64,000 nt of DNA from Candidatus Zymogenus saltonus (GCA_016929395.1 JAFGIX010000010.1:1-64000); one strand, 5' to 3'; counted from the stretch's first letter, positions 45,839 through 55,034 are shown. The notes: a model not told the origin generated them from the sequence alone. Numbers and translations: made by a program.

Positions 45839-46150
45839 TTATATCTCGAAGAACTCGGAGATCACCGTCGCCGCCGCCTCGTCCATCCTCTTTTTCGCCC
45901 TGGCCTCCATCTCCTGAAGGTTCTTTTTTGTGCGGAGGTGGATTTTTTCGGCCTCCTCCTTTGCATCCACGACTATCTTTTCCCTGATCTTCTGGGCCTT
46001 GTCTTCCGCCTTGAATCTCATCTCCTTCAGCATTTCATCCGCGTCCCTCTGGGCCTCCCCCTTTATCTGGTCCGCCCTCCTGTTGGCGCCGTCCAAAATT
46101 TCTTGTGCCTCCGCCTCGTACTCGAGCATCTTTTTAAGCTCTTTTTCCAC
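45839..46150 (-). CDS. atpH: V/A-type ATPase subunit H/G (peripheral stalk)
   Basis: A 103-residue, almost wholly helical charged protein (EILDGANRRADQIKGEAQRD is typical), ending in a short hydrophobic tail (ATVISEFFEI). This is the stalk partner of subunit E. It starts with GTG at 46150 after GGGGATC. First gene of the operon, transcribed H-C-I-K-F-E-A-B-D. TATAAT-like sequence lies about 30 bases upstream (near 46180) but without a good -35 box. Confidence 0.88.
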   Translation of the reverse strand: MEKELKKMLEYEAEAQEILDGANRRADQIKGEAQRDADEMLKEMRFKAEDKAQKIREKIVVDAKEEAEKIHLRTKKNLQEMEARAKKRMDEAAATVISEFFEI

Positions 46151-46205
46151 CTTTTGATCCCCTATTACTATTTATATTATATACGAGACCTTCCACCTGA
46201 CGCTA

Positions 46206-46307
46206 ATTGAAAATCCCCCGACCCCCCTAAAACTCCCCGACCTCCGTAAATTACCTGCTCCCCCCAGTAAATTGCCCGACCCCCCTAAAACTCCCGACCC
46301 CCCCCTC
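46206..46307. repeat. C-rich short repeats upstream of atpH
   Basis: Three to four units of the type CCCCCGACCCCCCTAAAACT separated by TAAATTGCC or TAAATTACC. Counterpart of the block at 45736-45838. No coding function visible. Confidence 0.6.
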
Positions 46308-46308
46308 T

Positions 46309-46334
46309 AAAAAAAACACCCCTTATAAAAGGGG
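46309..46334 (-). terminator. Intrinsic terminator of the coaBC-mutS operon
   Basis: On the minus strand CCCCTT pairs with AAGGGG over a four-base loop, followed after TG by eight T (complement of 46309-46316). It lies about 165 bases beyond the mutS stop and just before the V-ATPase operon on the same strand. Confidence 0.7.
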
Positions 46335-46497
46335 CCTATATCGAACAGATTCTATTCCACTTGTTGAATCAATGCAAACACCGAATGCATACAAGGCTAT
46401 AACGAGATTTTTAGATGGAACCTTCATAATAGTCTCATCACCCTAACGTTATAGGTAGGTATAATCTCACAGGGAATTTTATATATCAAGAAAAAAA

Positions 46498-49128
46498 CTA
46501 TTGTTCCTTTATTTTTTTTAGTTTTTTTACAATTTCGTCTAACCTATTAAGGGCGTCCAGCGGGGTCATGTCCTGCGTATCGAGCGCCGCCACTTCCTCG
46601 AAGAATTCCCTCTCGTCGCCGTAAAAGAGGTCGAGCTGCGAATCCGTGTGTCTCTCCGGTGCTTTGTCCCCTGCTATCAGGGCGGGGATGCCCCTCGTGG
46701 TGAATTCCCCTCTCTCGATGTTTTCGAGGATCGCCTTCGCCCTTTCGATGACCTCATGGGGGATCCCCGCGAGCCTCGCCACGTTGATCCCGTAGCTTCG
46801 GCTGGAGACCCCTTCTTTTATGGTCCTCGAGAAGATCATCCTCCCGTTCCACTCCTTTGCGGATATGTAGTAATTTTTTACCCTCTCCTTGACGGCCGAA
46901 AGCTCCGTCAGCTCGTGGTAGTGGGTGGCAAAGAGGGTTCTGGGTCTCAGCGTTGCATTGTCGTGGATATATTCGGCCACGGCCCAGGCTATGGACAGTC
47001 CGTCGAAGGTGCTCGTACCCCTCCCTATCTCGTCGAGTATGACAAGCGACCTCCCCGTGGCGTTGTTCAGGATGTTGGCCGTCTCGACCATCTCCACCAT
47101 GAATGTGGACTGCCCCCTGACTATCGAGTCCGACGCCCCGACCCTCGTGAATATCCTGTCGACCACGCCTATCCTGGCATGGCTTGCAGAGACGAAGGAG
47201 CCTATCTGGGCCATCAGGACTATTACGGCAACCTGCCTTATTATGGTGGACTTTCCCGCCATGTTGGGGCCGGTGATGATGAGGAGCTGTTTTTTGCTCG
47301 TGTCAACGGATATATCGTTTGCCACAAAAGTCCCCTTCGGGAGGGCCTTTTCCACCATCGGGTGTCTCCCATCCCTGATCTCTATGATCAGGGACTCATC
47401 CACGACCGGCTTTGTAAAATCGAGGTCGATGGCACAGAGGGCGAGGCTCGTGTAGACGTCAAGCGCAGCTATCGATGCCGCCGCCGCCTTGATATCCCTT
47501 ATCCAGCCCTTGACCCAGTCCCTTAATTCCACGAAGATGTCGTACTCAATCGCCTTGATCCTATCGTCGGCACCTAAGACCTTCGCCTCGTACTCCTTGA
47601 GCTCCGGGGTGATGTATCTCTCGGCCGAGACGAGGGTCTGCTTTCTTATGTAGTCGTTCGGGACCTTGTCGGTGTGGATATTCGAGACCTCGATGTAGTA
47701 GCCGAAGACCTTGTTGTATCTAATTTTGAGCTTCGGGATTTTCGTCCTTACCCTCTCCTTCTCCTCGATCCTCAATATCCAGTCCTTACCCTCCCTGGAA
47801 ATCGATCTCAACTCGTCCAGCTCCTCGTTCACGCCGTCGGCGATAATTCCGCCGTCCCTAAGGGAGGGCGGCGGCGACTCCACAAGCGTCTTGTCGATCT
47901 TTTCGACAAGCTCGGCGAATTCGGCGAATCCCTCCGTTATCTTGTCTATCGCATCGGCCTTGAATCTCTCGAGCGACTCTCTCACGACCGGTATCATCTT
48001 AAGCGACCCGGATAGGGCCGCGAGGTCCCTCGGCCCAGCGATGTTCGTGGAGACCCTGCCGACAATCCTCTCGATATCTGAAATTTGAGAGAGCATTTCG
48101 GTTATCTCCAGAGTCCCTCCCCTGTCGTTGTAAAAACTTTCCACGGCGTCAAGCCTCGATTGGATCTCGGTAACGTCGGTTAAGGGATAGTTTATCCAGC
48201 CCCTCAGAAGCCTCCCGCCCATCGAGGTTACCGTCCTATCCAATAGCGAGAGGAGGGAGCCGCTCCTGGCGCCCTCGTAGAGGGTCTTTACGAGCTCCAG
48301 GTTTCTCTTCGTGACGTCGTCAACCAGCATGAACTCCGAGGGGACGTAGAGCCTCGGGAAGGAGAGGTGGAAAGCTTCGCCCCTCTGATAGTCGACCACG
48401 TATCTCAAAAGCCCGCCCGTCGCCGAGAGCGCCAGGGGCGTTTCCTTGATTCCCAGCCCATCGACGCTCCCAAGATTGAATATCTCGCAGATCGTCTTTG
48501 CGGCGGATTCAGTAGAAAAAGGAGAGGGGTCCATGTAGGTTATGAGGAGATGGGAAAACACGGTGTACAAGGGCTCGGCGTCCGCCTCCCCCTCCATCCC
48601 CTCCGGCATCACCACCTCTCTGGGATTCAGCTTGGATATTTCGTCGATAAGCTCGAAAACGTCATCGAGCTCCGTCGTCCTGAACTCCCCAGTGGAAAAA
48701 TCGAGGAAGGACGCCCCCCATCTGTCCCCGCCCTTGACGAGGCCGGCTATGTAGTTGTTCTCCTTAGACTCGATCCCGCCGATTTCTCCAGAAAGCCCCG
48801 GCGTGACCACCCTGACGACCTCCCGCCTGACGATCCCCTTCGCCTTTGCCGGGTCCTCCACCTGCTCGCAGATCGCCACCTTGTAGCCGTTTTTCAATAA
48901 CCTCGATATGTAGTTTTCCGCGGCGTGATACGGGACACCGCACATAGGGACGGGATTTTCTTTCCCCTTGTCCCGGGTGGTGAGGGCGATCTCGAGGACG
49001 GGCGAGGCCTCCATTGCGTCCTCAAAGAACATCTCGTAGAAGTCCCCCATGCGATAGAAGAGGATGCAGTCGGGGTAATCCTCCTTTATCTTGTGATACT
49101 GTCTCAACATGGGGGTGAGGTCTTGCAT
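46498..49128 (-). CDS. mutS: DNA mismatch repair protein MutS
   Basis: An 876-residue MutS1. FYRMGDFYEMFFEDA near residue 24 contains the mismatch-reading F-x-E motif, the middle holds connector, lever and clamp domains, and the ATPase has GPNMAGKSTIIRQ near residue 622 with downstream VILDEIGRGTSTFDGLS and FATHYHEL motifs. All core motifs look intact. Last gene of the minus-strand run that begins with coaBC. No mutL is nearby. Confidence 0.98.
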   Translation of the reverse strand: MQDLTPMLRQYHKIKEDYPDCILFYRMGDFYEMFFEDAMEASPVLEIALTTRDKGKENPVPMCGVPYHAAENYISRLLKNGYKVAICEQVEDPAKAKGIVRREVVRVVTPGLSGEIGGIESKENNYIAGLVKGGDRWGASFLDFSTGEFRTTELDDVFELIDEISKLNPREVVMPEGMEGEADAEPLYTVFSHLLITYMDPSPFSTESAAKTICEIFNLGSVDGLGIKETPLALSATGGLLRYVVDYQRGEAFHLSFPRLYVPSEFMLVDDVTKRNLELVKTLYEGARSGSLLSLLDRTVTSMGGRLLRGWINYPLTDVTEIQSRLDAVESFYNDRGGTLEITEMLSQISDIERIVGRVSTNIAGPRDLAALSGSLKMIPVVRESLERFKADAIDKITEGFAEFAELVEKIDKTLVESPPPSLRDGGIIADGVNEELDELRSISREGKDWILRIEEKERVRTKIPKLKIRYNKVFGYYIEVSNIHTDKVPNDYIRKQTLVSAERYITPELKEYEAKVLGADDRIKAIEYDIFVELRDWVKGWIRDIKAAAASIAALDVYTSLALCAIDLDFTKPVVDESLIIEIRDGRHPMVEKALPKGTFVANDISVDTSKKQLLIITGPNMAGKSTIIRQVAVIVLMAQIGSFVSASHARIGVVDRIFTRVGASDSIVRGQSTFMVEMVETANILNNATGRSLVILDEIGRGTSTFDGLSIAWAVAEYIHDNATLRPRTLFATHYHELTELSAVKERVKNYYISAKEWNGRMIFSRTIKEGVSSRSYGINVARLAGIPHEVIERAKAILENIERGEFTTRGIPALIAGDKAPERHTDSQLDLFYGDEREFFEEVAALDTQDMTPLDALNRLDEIVKKLKKIKEQ

Positions 49129-49251
49129 CGATCTCTATATCCTTGAGAGTACTATTTCTTCATATTAAAAAGGGCGGACGGGATTAAAAAGAGAAACCTT
49201 GAAAAATCCTGATCCACCCTTGGAAAAGCGAAATTTTTTAAAGAAGCCTTC

Positions 49252-50247
49252 CTACCACCTCACCAGCGACGAGGCCCACGTAAAGCCAGCTCCAAACGCC
49301 GCGATCATTAAAATATCTCCATCATGGATTACGCCCTGTTCCAGCATCTCGTCGAGGCAGATCGGGATTGTGGCGGCGGTGGTGTTTCCGTATCTCTGGA
49401 TGTTATGCCACACCTTCTCCTCCGGGATGCCCAGCTTGTGGGCTACGAACTGGTTGATCCTCATATTCGCCTGATGGGGCACCAGATGATCGATGTCTTC
49501 AATTTTAAGACCGTTGGCGTCCAAGGCCTCGTGTATTACCTCAGGCAACCTCGTCACGGCGTTCTTGAATACGTTCTTTCCGTTCATCTTGGGCCAGACC
49601 TTCCCACCATCGAGCATCTGGTGGGTGATCCTTGGAAACGTACGGCACGAGGTAGCCTCTATCCAGAGCTCACGAAATCCGTTGCCGTCGGCGTGGAGGT
49701 GCGAGGAGAGTATGCCCTTATTTTCATCGTCGCTGACCCCGATTACGGCGGCCCCGCCCCCGTCGCCGAAGATCACCGTGACGTCCCTCCCCTCGTCGGA
49801 GAACTGAAGTCCGGTGGAGTGGACCTCCGCCCCGACAACGAGCACGTGGTCGTACATTCCGGTCTTGACGAACTGGTCTGCTATGGCCATGCCGTACATG
49901 AAGCCGGTGCACTGGTTTCTGACGTCGAGCGCCGCGACGCCTGGTATTCCCAGCTTCTCCTGCAGAAGACACCCCGAGCCCGGGAAGGTGTGATCGTAGC
50001 TCAATGTCCCGAAGATTATCATGTCGATATCCTCCGGCTTTATCCCCGCCCTCTCGATGGCGATAACGGACGCCTCATATCCGAGGTCCGATGCTCCGGT
50101 GTCATCCTCCACGTACCTCCGCTCGACTATCCCGGTCCGCTCCTGAATCCACTTGTCGTTGGTCCTCATCACTTTTGACAGATCGTGGTTCGTCACCACC
50201 CTCTCCGGCAGGCATCTGCCGGTAGACAATATCCTGGATCTCCTCAT
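49252..50247 (-). CDS. fabH: 3-oxoacyl-ACP synthase III (FabH)
   Basis: A 331-residue ketosynthase. Cys113 in RNQCTGFMYG, His in PHQANMRI near residue 252 and Asn in RYGNTTAATIP near residue 284 form the catalytic triad. It condenses acetyl-CoA with malonyl-ACP to start fatty-acid synthesis; its activity depends on malonyl-CoA made by acetyl-CoA carboxylase, whose beta subunit (accD) is also in this window. It lies between the thiI-like gene (17-base gap) and mutS. Confidence 0.96.
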   Translation of the reverse strand: MRRSRILSTGRCLPERVVTNHDLSKVMRTNDKWIQERTGIVERRYVEDDTGASDLGYEASVIAIERAGIKPEDIDMIIFGTLSYDHTFPGSGCLLQEKLGIPGVAALDVRNQCTGFMYGMAIADQFVKTGMYDHVLVVGAEVHSTGLQFSDEGRDVTVIFGDGGGAAVIGVSDDENKGILSSHLHADGNGFRELWIEATSCRTFPRITHQMLDGGKVWPKMNGKNVFKNAVTRLPEVIHEALDANGLKIEDIDHLVPHQANMRINQFVAHKLGIPEEKVWHNIQRYGNTTAATIPICLDEMLEQGVIHDGDILMIAAFGAGFTWASSLVRW

Positions 50248-50264
50248 ATCTTCTCCTCTATTTT

Positions 50265-51335
50265 TTAAAACCTCAGAGTCTCAATATCTTCGTCATCGAT
50301 CGGCCTTGCCCTAATTTCTCCTTCGATCTTATCCACGGCGCCGCCGACCCCCCCCCTGACGCTTCCCTCGTTTCGAGCCTTACTATACCTCGCCAGGATC
50401 GATATTGCAAGGGAGATATGATCGTTGTTATAATCCCCCCTCATAAGGCCCAGGGGGCCGGGGACATCCACGAGCCTTACGAAGATCGATCCGCTGCCCC
50501 CCATCTTCTCGATAATCCTGTTCTCCCCGTCGTCCCTCCCCAAGGTCAGGATCACGCCCCCGCCGAGGTGAAAGGGCCTTCCCGCCCTCATCATTGAAAT
50601 ATATTCCGGGGCAGGAGTCCCCTTTACCCCGTAGAGCCTCCTTATCCTTTTCGAGATGATCGGGTCGGTGAGACAGCACCCCCCTGCCGGCGCCTCGAAT
50701 TGTTCTATTCCGAGGCTCCCGGCAAGAGCGATTTGGGGTTTCCTTCCCCTGCCGGAAAGTCCTAAGAGCGACCCTCGATCAACGTACCCCTCCTCCTCCA
50801 GAACGGTCGGCTCGAGGAGTCTTGCAGAGAGGGGGCGAAGCAAAATCCCCCGGCAGTCCGACTCCCGCTCGATTATCCTCAACGTGTCCCTCCTCTGGGA
50901 CATGGGGCGCTGGCCCAGGACCTCCCCTGTGACTATGAGCCTTGCCTCCCCGCCTTCGGCCGTATCATCGATGTACCTCTTCGCCTCCGACACCATCATT
51001 ATCTTGCAGTCGAGGCATGGATTGAAATCCTTGCCGTAGCCGTGGGGGGGATTTCCCACAATCTCGATGTATTTTTCGGAGATGTCGATAACCTCAGCTT
51101 TTATGCCGTAGAGATCGAGCATCCTCGCCTTGAATTCCCCGGCGTACTCGTCATATCCCAGACCCGGCCCCATCCCGAAGAAGGGTGTCACGAAGTTGAG
51201 CGCCAAGACATCGATCCCCATATCCATGACGAGGCGCGTCGCGAGCAGGCCGTCAAGCCCCCCCGATATGAGGGAGACCGCCCTGACGGCTTTCAGATCC
51301 ACCCCCCTATCCCCCCTATCGATATCGACACACAT
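50265..51335 (-). CDS. ThiI-like ATP-pyrophosphatase with C-terminal NFACT-R-like domain
   Basis: A 356-residue protein. SLISGGLDGLLATRL near residue 21 is the PP-loop of tRNA-sulphuration ATPases, with Gly-Gly-Leu-Asp in place of the usual Gly-Gly-x-Asp-Ser. NPCLDCKIMM near residue 103 and GGCCLTD near residue 218 supply cysteines. The C-terminal ~100 residues (GGGVILTLGRDDGENRIIEK, then LVDVPGPLGLMRG) resemble the RNA-binding NFACT-R domain. It probably modifies tRNA, perhaps by thiolation, but the target is unknown. Homologues are often named tRNA-thiouridine synthase without proof. Confidence 0.75.
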   Translation of the reverse strand: MCVDIDRGDRGVDLKAVRAVSLISGGLDGLLATRLVMDMGIDVLALNFVTPFFGMGPGLGYDEYAGEFKARMLDLYGIKAEVIDISEKYIEIVGNPPHGYGKDFNPCLDCKIMMVSEAKRYIDDTAEGGEARLIVTGEVLGQRPMSQRRDTLRIIERESDCRGILLRPLSARLLEPTVLEEEGYVDRGSLLGLSGRGRKPQIALAGSLGIEQFEAPAGGCCLTDPIISKRIRRLYGVKGTPAPEYISMMRAGRPFHLGGGVILTLGRDDGENRIIEKMGGSGSIFVRLVDVPGPLGLMRGDYNNDHISLAISILARYSKARNEGSVRGGVGGAVDKIEGEIRARPIDDEDIETLRF

Positions 51336-51377
51336 CCCGTTTATCCGATCTCCTCTCGATATGACATTTAACGTCGC

Positions 51378-52793
51378 CTATATCTTTTTAACCCTGACGC
51401 CGAGGTCAACGCTCTCAACGACCTCGACCTTCTCCCCCTTCTTTATGGGGGCGTCGCTTGTGGCGTCCCACCACTCCCCGTAGACGTACGCCTTGCCTCC
51501 GTCCTCGTTGATGTCTGTCTTGGCGACCCCCCTCTTCCCGACTATCCCCTCTTTCCCGGTGCTGGGCGTCTTCAAATATGCCTTTGCCGCCAGTCCTATA
51601 ACGGCGATGAAAAACGCCGCCACACATATCACCGTTACGATTATCGTCCACATAGATGGCCTCTGAAACTCCAGATTCGATTTGAAAAGCATTACCGAGC
51701 CCAAGAAGAGGGAAAGCACCCCGCCGACCGTCAAGAGCCCGTAGCTTGTCACCTTTATCTCCAGTATGAAGAGTATCACCGCCAGAAGGATCAAGAGCAC
51801 GCCGGCGAAGTTTATCGGGATCGATTGCGACGCGTAAAGTGCAAGTATAATGCTGATACCTCCTATAACGCCGGGGAAGATCGCCCCCGGATTGGATAGC
51901 TCGAAGTAGATCCCCGCGATTCCAAGCATCAAGAGTAGATAGAAAATGGTCGGATTTGTAAGGATATATATGAACTCCCTCCTGAAGCCCATTTTGTATT
52001 CGACCCGCTTCGCGTTTACGAGAGAGAGCTTTATCTCACCCTTACTAGTCATAAAGGTCTTTCCCTCGATCTGGGAAAAGAGACTGTCAATATCCTCCGC
52101 GAGAATATCCACTATGTTTTTCGACAGCGCCTCGGTCGAGGTTATAGACTTGGCCTCCGTCACCATCAGAACCGCAAGCTCCACGTTCCTGTCGTTGCTC
52201 TCCGCCAATCCCGTAATGTACGCGACGCTGTCCTCCATCACCTTTTTCATAAGGGTCTCGGTGTTTCCGTCCTTCTCCTGAGTCTTCTCCTTATCCCCCT
52301 TCTCCGTCGGGAAAACGCTTTTATCCTTATCCCCGCCGACGGGCGTCATCATGACGGGCGACGCCGCCCCGATGTTCGTGTTTGGGGCCATCGCCGCTAT
52401 GTCGGAAGCGATTGTGATGAAGGCCCCGGCGGAGGCCGCCCTGGCGCCCTTCGGGGAGACGTAGACGATCACCGGAATCTCCGTGTTTATTATCGCGCTT
52501 ATAATATCGCGCATCGGCTCCATCAGCCCACCCGGGGTGTCCAGCTCTATGAGGACGGCGTCGTATCCCTTTTCCTCGGCGTCCTTGATTCCGTCGATTA
52601 TATATTCCGCCGATATCGGGTTTATCGCCCCCTTAAGCCTCAGGATGCTGACCGTGTCGGCGTTCTCGGCCCGGGTCGTCACCCCCTCCTGCCCAAGCAG
52701 GACCGGGCCAAGGGCGAGGATAATCCCCAGCAGAAATATCGCGACCTGCACCTTGAGGATCGTCTTTCTTTTTCTCAAACCATTTATATTCAT
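51378..52793 (-). CDS. NfeD-type membrane-bound serine protease (long form)
   Basis: A 471-residue protein. A signal peptide or N-terminal helix (residues 13-35) is followed by a ClpP-like domain: ELDTPGGLMEPMRDI near residue 82, SPKGARAASAGAFI near residue 112 with the probable catalytic Ser, and APNTNIGAASPV. Four or five membrane helices and a C-terminal OB-fold NfeD domain (EGIVGKRGVAKTDINEDG) complete it. Homologues cleave stomatin-type proteins; no stomatin gene is adjacent here. Confidence 0.92.
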   Translation of the reverse strand: MNINGLRKRKTILKVQVAIFLLGIILALGPVLLGQEGVTTRAENADTVSILRLKGAINPISAEYIIDGIKDAEEKGYDAVLIELDTPGGLMEPMRDIISAIINTEIPVIVYVSPKGARAASAGAFITIASDIAAMAPNTNIGAASPVMMTPVGGDKDKSVFPTEKGDKEKTQEKDGNTETLMKKVMEDSVAYITGLAESNDRNVELAVLMVTEAKSITSTEALSKNIVDILAEDIDSLFSQIEGKTFMTSKGEIKLSLVNAKRVEYKMGFRREFIYILTNPTIFYLLLMLGIAGIYFELSNPGAIFPGVIGGISIILALYASQSIPINFAGVLLILLAVILFILEIKVTSYGLLTVGGVLSLFLGSVMLFKSNLEFQRPSMWTIIVTVICVAAFFIAVIGLAAKAYLKTPSTGKEGIVGKRGVAKTDINEDGGKAYVYGEWWDATSDAPIKKGEKVEVVESVDLGVRVKKI

Positions 52794-52799
52794 CTTCTC

Positions 52800-53630
52800 T
52801 CACTCACCTTTCATCAGTGTGTTGTACATATCCCTCACTTTCTTCATGTCCTCCCAGGTCTCCCGCTTCTTCGCGGGGTCCCTGAGGAGATAGGCGGGGT
52901 GATACGTAGGCATAACGAGGCTTCCAAAATGGTCGAGGGTGTGAAATCTCCCCCTCGCGCTTCCCAGAGACCCCTTTGTCCCCAAGAGGTTATTCGTGGC
53001 GACACCGCCCAGGGTCACGATGATCTGTGGCCTTATCGCCTCGATCTGATCCATCAGAAAGGGGATGCACGCCTTGACCTCGTCCGGCTCCGGGACCCTG
53101 TTTTCCGGGGGGCGGCACTTCACGATGTTTGCGATGTAGACGTCCTCCCTCTTCATGTCGATCGCCTCTATGATCTTTGTCAGGAGCTGGCCCGCCCTCC
53201 CCACGAATGGGATCCCCTGTATGTCCTCGTCCTTTCCCGGCCCCTCCCCCACGAACATCAGTACCGCGTTCGGGTTCCCGTCGCCGAAAACTATATTCTG
53301 CCTTCCGGAGCTCAGCTTGCACCTTGCGCAGTCGCCGAGCCTCTCCCTGATCTCTTCGAGCGTCACCGAGGGTCTCTCCCCCTCAAGATTCAAGGACTGC
53401 AAAGATGTCGCCGTCGCCGCAGTCGGTTCCCCAACCGTCTCGACCACGACCTTCTCCTCTGCCACCACCTCCTTCATCCGCTCCCTCGCCTCCACCATCT
53501 GCGCCCCCTCGCCGAAGAGCGCCCTGATGCCGGGGCCGTCCGGGATGTAGTCACAGCCCAGCGCCTTAAGATACTGCAGGGCCGAGACGGCCTCCCTGAC
53601 TAATTTTTCCCTTTCCTCTTCTCCAGCCAT
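52800..53630 (-). CDS. Type-4-like uracil-DNA glycosylase (Fe-S)
   Basis: A 276-residue protein. The first ~85 residues are variable; the UDG core begins CARCKLSSGRQNIVFGDGNP. GEGPGKDEDIQGIPFVGRAG near residue 131 is motif A, NIVKCRPPENRVP near residue 165 carries a cluster cysteine, and MPTYHPAYLLRDP near residue 244 is motif B. Four cysteines needed for a [4Fe-4S] cluster appear present. It removes uracil from DNA. Its start lies inside the end of coaBC (31-base overlap). Confidence 0.94.
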   Translation of the reverse strand: MAGEEEREKLVREAVSALQYLKALGCDYIPDGPGIRALFGEGAQMVEARERMKEVVAEEKVVVETVGEPTAATATSLQSLNLEGERPSVTLEEIRERLGDCARCKLSSGRQNIVFGDGNPNAVLMFVGEGPGKDEDIQGIPFVGRAGQLLTKIIEAIDMKREDVYIANIVKCRPPENRVPEPDEVKACIPFLMDQIEAIRPQIIVTLGGVATNNLLGTKGSLGSARGRFHTLDHFGSLVMPTYHPAYLLRDPAKKRETWEDMKKVRDMYNTLMKGE

Positions 53631-54838
53631 ATCTCCTTTACCCTGTCGAGGATGTACTCAGCCACCCCTTCCTTCATCATGAGGGGCGGCGAGTCGACGG
53701 CGCCCTTGGCATCGATAATCTTGACCTCGTTGGTGTCCGCCGCAAAGCCGGCGTCCGTCCTCGATACGTCGTTGATCACGATCAGGTCGAGGTTTTTCTC
53801 CCTGAGCTTTCTCTCGGCGTTCTCCATGAGGTCCCTCGTCTCGGCGGCGAACCCCACGAGTATCTTGTCTCCCTTTATCCTGCCCAGACCTTTAAGAATA
53901 TCCTCGGTCCTGCCGAGCTTTATCGCCTCGCCGCACTCCTCCTTCTTCAGCTTGTGGTCGCTCTTTTTAAGGGGAGTCACGTCGGCGACGGCCGCCGCCT
54001 TTATTACGGCGTCCACCCCGTCAAACCTGGCGTTGACCTCCCTTCCCATGTCGGCGGCGCTGGTCACCCTTATCGTCTCGACGCCGGCGGGAGGCGACAG
54101 GCTCGAAGGCCCCGTGATCAGCAGGACATCGGCGCCCCTGCTCCTGGCCCTCCTGGCGACGGCGTACCCCATCTTACCCGTGGAGTGGTTGGTGATGTAG
54201 CGGACCGAGTCGATAGCCTCTCTCGTCGGCCCTGCGGTAACCATCACCCTTAACCCTTTAAGGTCGCAGCTCAAGCCCCCCTTCTTGAGGTCGCCCGCGA
54301 AGAGGTCGCTGACGGACGCCATGATCTCCGCCGGCTCGGCCATTCTCCCCGCGCCGATAACGCCGCAGGCGAGCTCACCCTCATTAGGCTCAACGAAGAA
54401 GTAGCCGAACTTCCTCAACTTCGCAATATTTTCCTGGACGATCGGGTTTTCGTACATGTTGACGTTCATGGCGGGGCAGAAAACAACTGGAGCTTTTGTG
54501 GCCATGATCACCGTGGTCAGCATGTCGTCGGCGATGCCGCCGGCCACCTTACCTATGACGTTCGCGGTGGCGGGGGCGACGACGACGAGGTCCGCCGCCT
54601 CGGCGATGTCGATATGCTCGGTCCTGGCGGGGGACTCGTACATCCCGGTTACGACGTCGTTTCCGGTCAGTGTCGAGAACGTCAGGGGCGTCACGAATTC
54701 CTGGGCGTTTTTCGTCATAACGACGGTGACGCCGTGGCCGGCTTTAACCAATAGCCTTGACAGCTCGCACGCCTTGTAGGCGGCGATGCCGCCGGTGACG
54801 CCGAGGATGACGTTTCCTGTTCTTTTCAGCTCTTTCAT
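53600..54838 (-). CDS. coaBC: Bifunctional phosphopantothenoylcysteine decarboxylase/synthase
   Basis: A 412-residue fusion. The N-terminal FMN-dependent decarboxylase half has GGIAAYKACELSRLL near residue 14, PATANVIGKVAGGIADD near residue 87 and PAMNVNMYENP near residue 120; the C-terminal CTP-dependent synthase half has TAGPTREAIDSVRYITNHS near residue 200 and a late KSDHKLKK lysine motif. It makes 4'-phosphopantetheine for CoA. I chose ATG at 54838; the upstream in-frame start at 54877 would place the start inside the promoter. The 5' end is duplicated downstream at 55673-55840. Confidence 0.97.
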   Translation of the reverse strand: MKELKRTGNVILGVTGGIAAYKACELSRLLVKAGHGVTVVMTKNAQEFVTPLTFSTLTGNDVVTGMYESPARTEHIDIAEAADLVVVAPATANVIGKVAGGIADDMLTTVIMATKAPVVFCPAMNVNMYENPIVQENIAKLRKFGYFFVEPNEGELACGVIGAGRMAEPAEIMASVSDLFAGDLKKGGLSCDLKGLRVMVTAGPTREAIDSVRYITNHSTGKMGYAVARRARSRGADVLLITGPSSLSPPAGVETIRVTSAADMGREVNARFDGVDAVIKAAAVADVTPLKKSDHKLKKEECGEAIKLGRTEDILKGLGRIKGDKILVGFAAETRDLMENAERKLREKNLDLIVINDVSRTDAGFAADTNEVKIIDAKGAVDSPPLMMKEGVAEYILDRVKEIWLEKRKGKN

Positions 54839-54980
54839 GTTGGGTATTATAATATTAAAAGCCGTCGGCTTTGTCAATCTATTTAAGGGGAATGAATTGC
54901 GGTTTGGGGAGTGCAGGTGTCTATTTTTAAGCGTGAAAAAAACCGATAATGATGTTGACAGGTTCTATCGTTAATTATAG
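54791..54980. repeat. Direct repeat, copy 1: coaBC 5' end, promoter and intergenic DNA
   Basis: About 190 bases covering the first 16 codons of coaBC, its promoter, and the plus-strand promoter ahead of the methyltransferase. It aligns with 55673-55840 in order: GCCGAGGA/GACGTTTCC, AAAGCCG-GGCTTT versus AAGGCCGGTGGTTTT, TTTGGGGAG, GGTGTCTATTTTT versus GGGGTCTGTTTTT, then ATAATGATGTTGACAG and TATCGTTAAT. Confidence 0.85.
54849..54877 (-). promoter_or_regulatory. coaBC promoter with almost no leader
   Basis: On the minus strand a perfect TTGACA (54877-54872), 17 bases, TATTAT (54854-54849). The ATG at 54838 is only 10 bases beyond the -10 box, so transcription starts about 4 bases before it, giving a near-leaderless mRNA. 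No ribosome binding site is present. Confidence 0.6.
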
Positions 54981-54983
54981 AAT
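54955..54983 (+). promoter_or_regulatory. Promoter of the methyltransferase gene
   Basis: TTGACA (54955-54960), 17 bases, TAGAAT (54978-54983). The gene starts 51 bases later with AAAGGGGT as ribosome binding site. The -35 part of this promoter is repeated at 55818-55823 in the downstream repeat copy. Confidence 0.6.
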
Positions 54984-55034
54984 TCGCAGAATGCTTGAAA
55001 CGGACTTTTTATTGGGAAAAAGAAAGGGGTAAAA

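Noticed and set aside
46648-47526. 292-codon open frame antisense to mutS
   Set aside because: mutS is intact and full-length; this frame shows no protein family features.
54786-54974. Two homologous small plus-strand proteins (54786-54974 and 55671-55859)
   Set aside because: Their similarity follows from the DNA duplication of the coaBC 5' end; in copy 1 the frame is antisense to coaBC and its promoter.
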